DNA of 64,000 nucleotides from NCBI RefSeq assembly GCF_006717075.1, contig NZ_VFQC01000001.1, positions 186,001-250,000 of the forward strand. Reading direction: 5' to 3'. This document shows positions 34,410 through 40,973 of the stretch, one piece after another. The translations under genes and the position numbers were made by a program. Position 1 is the first letter of the stretch. Each line of letters opens with the position of its first letter. The stretch comes from Haloactinospora alba (GTDB lineage Bacteria; Actinomycetota; Actinomycetes; Streptosporangiales; Streptosporangiaceae). The notes under the pieces are model-generated. The model searched no databases. It had not been told where the DNA came from and saw nothing but the letters and a program-made list of their open reading frames with translations.

Positions 34410-34916
34410 ATGACAATGCTCCAGTTTATTCGCACCCTCGCGTCCCTGTGGACGCTGCTTGCGATGCTGGCTGTCGCCCTGTTCCCGCCCACGCGTTACC
34501 GGGATGGCTACCAACGCCCGGCCCCGCGTGCCGCACCACCGCCACCCGCCAGGCGAGGTACGGCACGCCGCTTCACCGTGCCGCCGCCACGGGGTGGGAC
34601 CCACGACCAGGCCGGGATTTCCTGCCGGGACGTGGACAGCGGCATGGTCCCTTCAGCCGCGTTTCCCGAGCCCGAGCTGCTCGACCCTGAGGAGCACAGC
34701 CCCGTGCGGCCTTATGTGACCGAGTTCGAGCGTCACCGCCAACGGCGGGAGGAAGAGGGGGCCTGTCCGGCCTGCGGTGCCGCCACCACGCCTGAACCTC
34801 CCGCCCCACCGGCCCACGAGGACGGGCTGGACGACGTGCGCGCGGAACTCTCCCCGCTGGTGCGGCAATGGCTATCCCAGCGCGAGCAGAAGAGCACGGT
34901 GGGGGTGGTCCGGTGA
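34410..34916 (+). CDS. Small membrane-anchored protein of unknown function
   Basis: No family is recognised. The 168-residue protein starts with one hydrophobic helix (about residues 4-25, LQFIRTLASLWTLLAMLAVA), followed by a Pro/Arg-rich stretch. The acidic C-terminal half includes a CPACGAA zinc-ribbon-like pair near residue 117 and a short helix (LDDVRAELSPLVRQWLSQRE). ATG 34410 has GAGGAG 4 nt upstream. Its stop codon overlaps the next start (GTGA), so it is the first gene of a tightly coupled operon with a BldC-like protein. Confidence 0.65.
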   Translation: MTMLQFIRTLASLWTLLAMLAVALFPPTRYRDGYQRPAPRAAPPPPARRGTARRFTVPPPRGGTHDQAGISCRDVDSGMVPSAAFPEPELLDPEEHSPVRPYVTEFERHRQRREEEGACPACGAATTPEPPAPPAHEDGLDDVRAELSPLVRQWLSQREQKSTVGVVR

Positions 34917-35128
34917 GTACCCCCGCACCCTGGCCCGCCCCGTTGCTGCGTCCGGGTGATGTGGCCGAGGCCTTCGGCGTGACCACCTCCACCGTCAACA
35001 CCTGGGTACGCGAGGGCCGCCTGGCCCCGGTACTGGTTACCCCGGGCGGGCACCGCCGGTTCGCGCCCGACCAGGTTCACACCCTGCTGGCCACCACCAA
35101 CCGTGAAGAAGGGGGTGGTCAGGCGTGA
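34913..35128 (+). CDS. BldC-like MerR-type DNA-binding protein
   Basis: The 71-residue protein consists of little more than a winged helix of the MerR/excisionase class: LLRPGDVAEAFGVTTSTVNTWVREGRL followed by TPGGHRRFAPDQVHTLL. The GGHRRF wing is characteristic of BldC, which binds direct repeats as head-to-tail oligomers. Excisionases of mobile elements share the fold, so either role is possible. The start GTG at 34913 and the next start at 35125 both overlap neighbouring genes by 4 nt, so the operon is translationally coupled. No integrase gene is in the window. Confidence 0.8.
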   Translation: MSTPAPWPAPLLRPGDVAEAFGVTTSTVNTWVREGRLAPVLVTPGGHRRFAPDQVHTLLATTNREEGGGQA

Positions 35129-35361
35129 ATCTCACCCCGCAGGAACGCCGCGAGTTGCGTGACCTGGTGGAGCAGCTCGTCCAGGCCACCGAAGGCCACG
35201 CGTTCTGGCTCAACCGGATCCGCGCGACCATCCTCGCGCTGCGCGACCGGCTGGACGCCTGGCTCGGCGAGGAGGACCACGACACCGACAGAAGTGACGA
35301 GGACACGGGAGCGGTTTCCCATCAGCGCGAGGCTAGGGGTGGTGGCCCGTGCGAGGAGTAG
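35125..35361 (+). CDS. Short helical protein of unknown function
   Basis: The 78-residue protein is strongly helical and charged (LTPQERRELRDLVEQLVQAT, then NRIRATILALRDRLDAWLGEE), with a disordered acidic tail. It could form a coiled coil with a partner encoded in the same operon. The start GTG overlaps the stop of the BldC-like gene (GTGA). No family is recognised. Confidence 0.6.
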   Translation: MNLTPQERRELRDLVEQLVQATEGHAFWLNRIRATILALRDRLDAWLGEEDHDTDRSDEDTGAVSHQREARGGGPCEE

Positions 35362-35750
35362 AGCCCGGGTGGGAACCCGGCATGTGGGTGCGGCTGCCCG
35401 GGGAACCCGACGGCACCACCCCGTGGGATGTCGTCACACAGCAGGCTGACGGGATGCTGCGGATCGCTCCCCGCGACACGGTCGGCGATGTCCACACGGT
35501 CACCGTCCACCCGGCCGAAGTGGAGCGGCTTTCCGGTGGGGATCTGTCGTATCTGCAGTGCCGCTGGCCCGTGGGGTTGCGGGTGCGGCTGCACGCAGCT
35601 GGCTCCACCGTGCACGTGGTCACCGGCCACACACCCCAGCCCGGAACGGACAGCGGGGATGTGCTTGTGCGACCTGCCAAGGGCGGTCCGGTGCGCCACG
35701 CCAATCCCCGCATCCTGACCGACTGGATCCCGGTCGAACTCCAGGAATAG
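35349..35750 (+). CDS. Hypothetical protein, last gene of the BldC-like operon
   Basis: No family is recognised in the 133-residue protein. It looks beta-rich, with repeated short strands such as GMWVRLPGEPDGTTPWDVV, VHTVTVHPAEVERL and VGLRVRLHAAGSTVHVVTGH, and no membrane segment. It overlaps the previous gene by 13 nt. A 14-bp perfect hairpin follows 40 bp after its stop codon, marking the end of the operon. Confidence 0.6.
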   Translation: MRGVEPGWEPGMWVRLPGEPDGTTPWDVVTQQADGMLRIAPRDTVGDVHTVTVHPAEVERLSGGDLSYLQCRWPVGLRVRLHAAGSTVHVVTGHTPQPGTDSGDVLVRPAKGGPVRHANPRILTDWIPVELQE

Positions 35751-35790
35751 AACCATCACGGAACGCGTGCCTTTTCTCGACCGGGCGCGC

Positions 35791-35824
35791 GACGGGGGTG
35801 TGCGTGGTGGCGCACACCCCCGTC
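35791..35824 (+). terminator. 14-bp perfect hairpin ending the BldC-like operon
   Basis: GACGGGGGTGTGCG (35791-35804) pairs with CGCACACCCCCGTC (35811-35824) over a 6-nt loop, without a T run. It separates the operon from the sulfotransferase gene, which therefore probably has its own promoter in the following 137 bp. Confidence 0.65.
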
Positions 35825-35961
35825 CCTGGGTGCTGCCACCATCTCCCAACACCCGGGCGTCCTTCCCTCCCACGCCGCGCCAGGGGTGGCCCACCACTAA
35901 GAGCGACACAGATCAGACCAGCAACTTCCGTCTTCGAGACACCCCCTGGGAGACACGAACC

Positions 35962-37602
35962 ATGACGGCTGACGAACGCCCTCTGATACTCGTTCTTGGA
36001 ACCTCCGAACGCGTGGGGTCGAACTGGGTTCTCGACTCCCTGCGACATTCCACCATCCAGCACAACGAACACCTTCGGCAGCAGCTCGGCAGGCAACACC
36101 CACTCGCCCCCTTGACCACAATCAGTGCAACAAGCCCCGCTGTACACGCTCCGCTCGCCGCCTACTGGGTGGAGTCCTTCAAGAGCAGCAAGTACCGCGG
36201 CGGGCGCCACGTCGTCAAAGAGACCAACCTGTATTTCACCGCCGCGGCGCTCCTCGCGCTATTCCCGGACTCACCCGTTGTGGTGCTCTCACGGTCTCCG
36301 CTAGGGGTGGCCAGCTCTTTCACCCGTGGCGCCCTCTGGAAACGGTGGGACTACGGGAACATCTACCGCCATGTTGCGGCCTTGGCACACGAGGACGAAC
36401 ACCGCCGCTGGTCGAGACTCGTACCCGACGACGATCCGTGCCCGCCCGTCGCGCTTACACGGCTGATCACCTTGAACACGGCCCTGCTCGCCGATGCCCT
36501 TGGAGACCGTGAACACGCGCATGTGTCCTACGAAGCTGCCGTACTCGACTGGCGATCCGCCACGCGGCCCTTGGCCGGGCTGGTTGAGGAATTCGGATCG
36601 GCGTCTTCGCTCCCATCAAAGGAGACACCCTCCTGTGACAGCACGTTCGCGACCACCAACCACAAAGACGGTTTGGTCGCGCGTCTGCGCCCCGGAACCG
36701 CCGAGGTGGTGACGTCCGAGACGTCACGCTGTTTGAGTCTGCTCCGCAGCATCGTCGCTCCCGCGTCGTCCAAGAGGGCGGAGCGGTGGCTTGCCGGTGC
36801 CGACTCCTACGCCCTGGCCACCTTCGACAATCCAGAAGCCGCCCCACCGAGACTGACGACCACCATTCGCAAGGCGCGGACCGAACCGGCCTATGTCCCC
36901 TTGGCTCCCCCTCATACCCGGTGGCGGAACCTGCTCGTCTCCAACGCCGAGATGTGTGTCTTCCTTAACGGGCTCACCGACGCGGGCCTGAAGACCACCC
37001 TGCACGGGGTACACATCGTCGCGATCCCCATGCCGCACGAACGCGGCGGCCGACTGCACCCCACCGGCAAGGGGTGGCGAGTGAGCCCCGGATACGAACA
37101 CCATCCGGCCTACTGGATCACCTGGATCGGAGCAGCCGCCTATGCCTTCTGGGAAGGGGCGCGGCTCCCGACCAGCAGCGAGCTGGACGCGCTCACTGCC
37201 GGCGCTCACGCCAGCAACGCCGAATACCAGATGGGAGATGTGACTCCCGTCGATGAACCTGGTTTAGGGCCGAAAGCTGTGCACCACAGAGTCGGCAATC
37301 TTCGAGTGTGGTGCTGCGATGGGCCGGGCCACGGAACGGAGTGGGCGCCCCTAACGCGGTACCGGCACGGAGCCGCATGGAACACACCCGCGTCGCGGGA
37401 GGAGGTGACGAGTCGGCGTTCCCGGCACCTGCTCGGCGCCTCCTGCGGTGTCGGTGTGCGGTTGACCTGTGCATCTTCCACGGGTCCTCGATGTTCGCTT
37501 AACGAGGTAGCCGACCGATTGAGCCGGTGGCTCACCCTGCTAGGCGACCGGACGCGCCCCCTGTCCGAACTCGACCGGGAGGCTATCGCCCTTCTGTCAT
37601 AG
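35962..37602 (+). CDS. Sulfotransferase domain fused to a formylglycine-generating-enzyme (SUMF1)-like domain
   Basis: The N-terminal half (about residues 8-250) looks like a PAPS-dependent sulfotransferase. LVLGTSERVGSNWVLDSLR fits the 5'-phosphosulfate loop, and FPDSPVVVLSRSPLGVASSF fits the 3'-phosphate site with its Arg and Ser. The C-terminal part (about residues 325-505) follows the FGE-sulfatase fold: VSNAEMCVFLNGL near its start, GYEHHPAYWITWIGAAAYAFWEGARLPT in place of the usual HPV.VSW.DA..YA.W...RLPTEAEW, and GNLRVWCCDG in place of GNVWEW. The final LLGASCGVGVRL matches the GFR end. ATG 35962 has GGGAG 9 nt upstream. I know of no described protein with this fusion. PAPS is supplied by genes at 20-31 kb. 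Confidence 0.7.
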   Translation: MTADERPLILVLGTSERVGSNWVLDSLRHSTIQHNEHLRQQLGRQHPLAPLTTISATSPAVHAPLAAYWVESFKSSKYRGGRHVVKETNLYFTAAALLALFPDSPVVVLSRSPLGVASSFTRGALWKRWDYGNIYRHVAALAHEDEHRRWSRLVPDDDPCPPVALTRLITLNTALLADALGDREHAHVSYEAAVLDWRSATRPLAGLVEEFGSASSLPSKETPSCDSTFATTNHKDGLVARLRPGTAEVVTSETSRCLSLLRSIVAPASSKRAERWLAGADSYALATFDNPEAAPPRLTTTIRKARTEPAYVPLAPPHTRWRNLLVSNAEMCVFLNGLTDAGLKTTLHGVHIVAIPMPHERGGRLHPTGKGWRVSPGYEHHPAYWITWIGAAAYAFWEGARLPTSSELDALTAGAHASNAEYQMGDVTPVDEPGLGPKAVHHRVGNLRVWCCDGPGHGTEWAPLTRYRHGAAWNTPASREEVTSRRSRHLLGASCGVGVRLTCASSTGPRCSLNEVADRLSRWLTLLGDRTRPLSELDREAIALLS

Positions 37603-38037
37603 CCCGATAGCCGACTTCGGTCCCATGTAGGAGCCGGCGCCAGGGAAGCCGCCCTCGACCAGCTGGGCGAACCGCTCGCTGAAACCGAGCTGCGAAAGAT
37701 CCTCGGTCTTTACGAATTCCACTCCACGAATCGGGCGCGTATCGATTCCCTCGGAGATCTTACCGAGAGTCCCGCCCACCTTTCGCACCTCGAAAGTCAT
37801 GTGCACCACATGAAGACCTTTTTCCGGAATGATGTGGTCGCACACGTAAAGCAACCGGACGACTTCGACGTCGATTCCGGTTTCCTCCCGCATCTCGCGA
37901 ACGAGGGCATCAGCGAGCGGTTCGCCCTCCTCGACCCGGCCGCCGGGCAGGCTCCACTTGCGCAGCCCGTCGGTGTCCTGGTCCAACAGCAGAACCTGCC
38001 CGTCCTCCACAAGGAAACCCGTCACGCGTATATCCAT
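37597..38037 (-). CDS. NUDIX hydrolase
   Basis: NUDIX enzymes cleave nucleoside diphosphates linked to another moiety. In the 146-residue protein the Nudix box runs from GGRVEEGEPLADALVREM into REETGIDV (about residues 31-56), matching GX5EX7REUXEEXGU. The N-terminal strand (VTGFLVEDGQVLLLDQD) is typical. The substrate cannot be told. Its stop overlaps the end of the convergent sulfotransferase fusion, and its start is only 29 bp from the divergent nucleotidyltransferase gene, so a shared function is plausible. Confidence 0.92.
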   Translation of the reverse strand: MDIRVTGFLVEDGQVLLLDQDTDGLRKWSLPGGRVEEGEPLADALVREMREETGIDVEVVRLLYVCDHIIPEKGLHVVHMTFEVRKVGGTLGKISEGIDTRPIRGVEFVKTEDLSQLGFSERFAQLVEGGFPGAGSYMGPKSAIGL

Positions 38038-38066
38038 GTCAGCACCCTAGCGAAAAGGATGGCTCA

Positions 38067-38855
38067 ATGCGATCGGACCGAGGAAAACAGCATTCAGTAA
38101 TGATCGCCGCCGGAGGGCTGGGAACAAGGAGGGCGGACTGGTTCCGATTCCTGCCAAAAGAATACTTTCCCGTGCATGGGAAACCAGGAATCGCACTGCT
38201 CATGGAAGAAATCGCCGACCTGGGAAACGCGCGAACCGTCATGGTGCACCACCCCTACTACACCCGGTTCGCCGCATGGATCAGCTACGTACTGAACAAG
38301 CCCGACGCGTATGACCAGGTTGCCGACACCGCCACCGAAACGCGGCACTGGCCCAGCGTGGACATGATCCCCCAGTCCGGTACCTACGGTGACATCACGT
38401 CCGTACTCAACGCCGACGACTACCTGAACCGGCCCGCCCAGCTGTATGTCATGTACGCCGACAACCTGTTTCCCAACGCCCGCCCCCTGCTGCACCTGGG
38501 TGAACTGGACGCCGACACAGCGGTGATGGTGCGGCCCTACACACGCGCCGCAGCAACCAAGCGCGGCGTCGTCGTCTGCGACAACGACCGCATGGTTCGC
38601 TTGGTGGAAAAGCCCGACGAGGATACAGCAGCCGTTCTCGAAGCCACCTACGGCTGCGACAACCTCGCGCTCATGACCGGCCGTTCACGGGTCAGTCGCT
38701 CATTCCTGGACTTCCTCCACACCTACCGGCACTCCAGCGGAGAGCCGAAACTATCGCTTGCCTTGTCCACCTACGCCCAGACGGCATCGGTCAGAGTCCG
38801 GCGAGTAGACACTACTGTGACCGATCTTGGGGCGCCCTTCCCGAACGTCGACTGA
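38067..38855 (+). CDS. GalU-like nucleotidyltransferase
   Basis: Sugar-1-phosphate nucleotidyltransferases join a sugar phosphate to a nucleoside triphosphate. The 262-residue protein has the signature AAGGLGTRRADWFRFLPKEYFPV with GKPGIALLMEEI, which matches the GxGTRxxPxTKxxPKExxPV pattern of GalU-type enzymes with a changed spacing. GTYGDITSVLNADDYL and YADNLFPNARPLL correspond to later active-site segments (the latter in place of LGD). AAAGGA precedes ATG 38067 by 8 nt. Its promoter must lie in the 29 bp shared with the NUDIX gene or inside that gene. Confidence 0.85.
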   Translation: MRSDRGKQHSVMIAAGGLGTRRADWFRFLPKEYFPVHGKPGIALLMEEIADLGNARTVMVHHPYYTRFAAWISYVLNKPDAYDQVADTATETRHWPSVDMIPQSGTYGDITSVLNADDYLNRPAQLYVMYADNLFPNARPLLHLGELDADTAVMVRPYTRAAATKRGVVVCDNDRMVRLVEKPDEDTAAVLEATYGCDNLALMTGRSRVSRSFLDFLHTYRHSSGEPKLSLALSTYAQTASVRVRRVDTTVTDLGAPFPNVD

Positions 38856-39200
38856 GATAGGGGGCAATTGCGGTTCCGGGGCGCGGTGTGTGCGGGGTGA
38901 GCTATCCCACCGCGTCGGCGACGACAGCGGAGGTGTCGCGTTCTCGACGTCGCTACCACGCGGAATGGATACATCGCTGCTACACACACTTGCCGACCAC
39001 ATGGGATCAGGCGCGGTTTCATCCGGGGGAGCGTGCACAGCGACGGGAGATGTGGTCTCCTGGCTCCGTCGTCGCGGTGTTGGGTTACGCGCCGCACTGC
39101 TCGTTGATAACGCGTTTTTGAGGTATGTACGTGTTATGTCCGAATATCCAGAAGTTGCACACACGGGCACGCGCGTGACATAGAAGACCAGGTCAGAGAG
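38856..39200 (+). promoter_or_regulatory. Leader region of the CRISPR array
   Basis: No gene is supported; the open frames found here lack ribosome binding sites. The last 100 bp before the first repeat are richer in A and T than the surroundings, with TTGATA at 39104-39109 and a run of five T at 39115-39119. A leader promoter reading into the array from the left is expected from the repeat orientation and from repeat decay at the far end. Confidence 0.45.
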
Positions 39201-39534
39201 ATGATCCCCGCGCACGCGGGGATGGACCCCGGTTGGCGTTGTATTGCTATTGACCAACCGGATGCTCCCCGCGCACGCGGGGATGGACCCGGGCGTTTCC
39301 GATTCCGGAGACGGTCCCCCAGATGCTCCCCGCGCACGCGGGGATGGACCCATACGGCGCATGCTCACGCAGAGCGACTATTTATGCTCCCCGCGTACGC
39401 GGGGATGGACCGCAACGCTCCGGACAACCTCTGTGGATTGTCACGTGAGCCCCACGCACGTGGGGATGGACCGAGGTACGGGTCAGCCGCACACTGACAC
39501 CGCGGATGAGCCTCACGCACGTGGGGGTAGGTCG
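39201..39534 (+). CRISPR. Type I-E CRISPR array, six 29-bp repeats and five 32-bp spacers
   Basis: Repeats start at 39201, 39262, 39323, 39384, 39445 and 39506, an exact 61-bp period. The consensus contains CTCCCCGCGCACGCGGGG followed by ATGGACC, the type I-E style of actinobacteria, with the hairpin CCCCGCG/CGCGGGG. Spacers occupy 39230-39261, 39291-39322, 39352-39383, 39413-39444 and 39474-39505, each 32 bp. The last two repeats differ from the others, which marks the distal end, so the leader is on the left and transcription runs on the plus strand. No cas gene is present in the window; processing would need Cas proteins encoded elsewhere. Confidence 0.97.
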
Positions 39535-39547
39535 AGGTCAGTTACCT

Positions 39548-39577
39548 GCTGGGAGCGGGAAAGCTCCCGCTCCCAGC
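39548..39577. terminator. Perfect 13-bp hairpin after the CRISPR array
   Basis: GCTGGGAGCGGGA (39548-39560) pairs with TCCCGCTCCCAGC (39565-39577) over a 4-nt loop, 13 bp after the last repeat. It can end transcription of the array and of the convergent reductase gene. No T run follows. Confidence 0.65.
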
Positions 39578-39636
39578 CACTCCACTCCGTCTTGTGAAGG
39601 CCGGGTGCGTGGGTAGCGGGTCACGCCGGGCGCGGC

Positions 39637-40119
39637 TCACTCGGGTCGCAGGGCGACGATGGGCACCCCGTGCTCCCGGTCGGCGCCCACCCGTTCGTAG
39701 CTGGCGTCGGTGCTGTCGACCTCCTGGCCGACCGCCCGCATCAGCGCGGCGGCGGTCCGAGGGTGGCGGCGGGCGTACTCGGCGAGGCGGCGCCCCGACT
39801 CCTCAGCCGGCAGCGGGCGCGCCGTGCCCGTGTAGCGGCGCCATCCCACCTGGAAGCGCACCCGCGGCTCGGTGCTGATATTGCGGAACCACTGCGCGCG
39901 TCCGCCGTAGCCGGAGGCGACCAGGTACCCGCCGGACTCCTCGTGGCGCCCCACGACCTCCAGTACCACCTGGCGGGCCCTGCCGCTCTTGCGCCCGATG
40001 TGGGTCAGCAGCACGAACCTGTTGCCGAGGAGGCCGCCGAGCCCCAGTCGGTAGATCCAGATCGGCGCCCGGTACAGGGCGCGCCGCGCGGTCGTACGCG
40101 GCGGTTGGGAGAAGGTCAC
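39637..40119 (-). CDS. Deazaflavin (F420)-dependent nitroreductase family protein
   Basis: This family (DDN-like, split beta-barrel) uses reduced F420 to reduce quinones, nitro compounds or other acceptors. The 160-residue protein shows the entry WIYRLGLGGLLGNRFVLLTHIGRKSGRARQVVLEVV, close to the family pattern LLLTTTGRKSGKPR, and then GGYLVASGYGGRAQWFRNI and VGWRRYTGTARPLP. The GTG at 40119 has AAGGAG 9 nt upstream. A tetR gene lies upstream on the same strand and may control it. Confidence 0.88.
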   Translation of the reverse strand: MTFSQPPRTTARRALYRAPIWIYRLGLGGLLGNRFVLLTHIGRKSGRARQVVLEVVGRHEESGGYLVASGYGGRAQWFRNISTEPRVRFQVGWRRYTGTARPLPAEESGRRLAEYARRHPRTAAALMRAVGQEVDSTDASYERVGADREHGVPIVALRPE

Positions 40120-40235
40120 GGTTCGTCGCTCCTTGTCTCGAGGGCGGGATGGGCCAGTAGCGGTTCGGTCAGCAGCACCGGGGCGCGAACCGGGCGGGCG
40201 TCGAACCGGCCCGACGCGGAGGTGACGGCCGTGGT

Positions 40236-40835
40236 TCACGCCTCCTCCCGGAGGCGCACGCCCTCGACGCACACGTCGAGGATCGGCTCGGCCAGCTCGG
40301 TGATCGGCAGTCGGGGGTCCATCAGCCACTGGAGCAGGCAGCCCTCGATCGCCCCGACGATCACGGTCGCGTGGTGCTCTCCGACTCCCTCCCGGACGGT
40401 GCCCTCGGCCTCGCGCAGCAGTTCGGCGATCGTCGTCCGGTACTCGCTGTAGACGCCCGGCATGTCCAGGGGGAGCTGGCTTTCCTCGCGGCCGCTCGAC
40501 CACAGGTCGAGCAGGATACGGGCGAGTTCCGGCTCGTCGGCGAGCGCCTCCAGCACTGAGCGCACCAGGGAGCCGAGTCGCTCCAGTGGCGGCCCTGTCC
40601 CCTCGCGCGCCTGCTGGAGTACGTTCCGCGAACGTTCCGCGAACGCCTCGAACGCGGCGCTGAGCAGGGCGTCCCGACTGTCGAAGTAGAGGTAGACGCT
40701 GCCCTTGCCGATGTCGGCCTCGCGGGCGACGTCGTCGATGCGCGTCGCGGCGAACCCCTTGCGGGCGAAGACGCGCACGGCGGCCGCCAGGATCTGCTCC
40801 CGCCGCGCGCTCCGGTCCACTCTCTTCGGCGTCAC
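40236..40835 (-). CDS. TetR family regulator
   Basis: The 199-residue protein has a standard TetR DNA-binding domain at about residues 8-55: RREQILAAAVRVFARKGFAA, TRIDDVAREADIGKGSVYLYF, then DSRDALL. The C-terminal domain is of the AcrR type. GTG 40835 has GGAGG 4 nt upstream; upstream in-frame codons are part of the operator and are unlikely to be translated. A 28-bp inverted repeat lies immediately before the ribosome binding site, so autorepression is likely. The reductase gene downstream is a likely target. Confidence 0.92.
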   Translation of the reverse strand: MTPKRVDRSARREQILAAAVRVFARKGFAATRIDDVAREADIGKGSVYLYFDSRDALLSAAFEAFAERSRNVLQQAREGTGPPLERLGSLVRSVLEALADEPELARILLDLWSSGREESQLPLDMPGVYSEYRTTIAELLREAEGTVREGVGEHHATVIVGAIEGCLLQWLMDPRLPITELAEPILDVCVEGVRLREEA

Positions 40836-40844
40836 GGTTCCTCC

Positions 40845-40872
40845 TATTATGACTGACCAGTCAGTCATAATA
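40845..40872. promoter_or_regulatory. 28-bp near-perfect TetR operator
   Basis: TATTATGACTGAC (40845-40857) is the exact reverse complement of GTCAGTCATAATA (40860-40872), with only CA between them. It lies 1 bp upstream of the GGAGG of the tetR gene. TGACTGAC half-sites facing each other are common for this class of repressor. Confidence 0.8.
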
Positions 40873-40973
40873 GTGGGTGTTCCACTTCCCCATCAAGCTC
40901 ACCCCCGGTCGGATCCCACCCGCATGCCGCGCTCCCGAACGCTCCCCGCGCCGGCGGCACCGGCTGGACGGCC

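Noticed and set aside
33152-38855. Interpretation as a complete actinobacterial integrative element
   Set aside because: No integrase, replication, transfer gene or attachment site pair was found; only XRE, excisionase-like and NUDIX genes fit.
38856-39183. Possible cas gene remnant before the CRISPR array
   Set aside because: Frames here show no Cas1, Cas2 or other Cas motifs and have no ribosome binding site.
38751-39368. A 205-residue minus-strand frame covering the CRISPR array, with repeated PRARG and IPACAG peptides
   Set aside because: The repeated peptides are translations of the 29-bp CRISPR repeats, a well-known false gene pattern.
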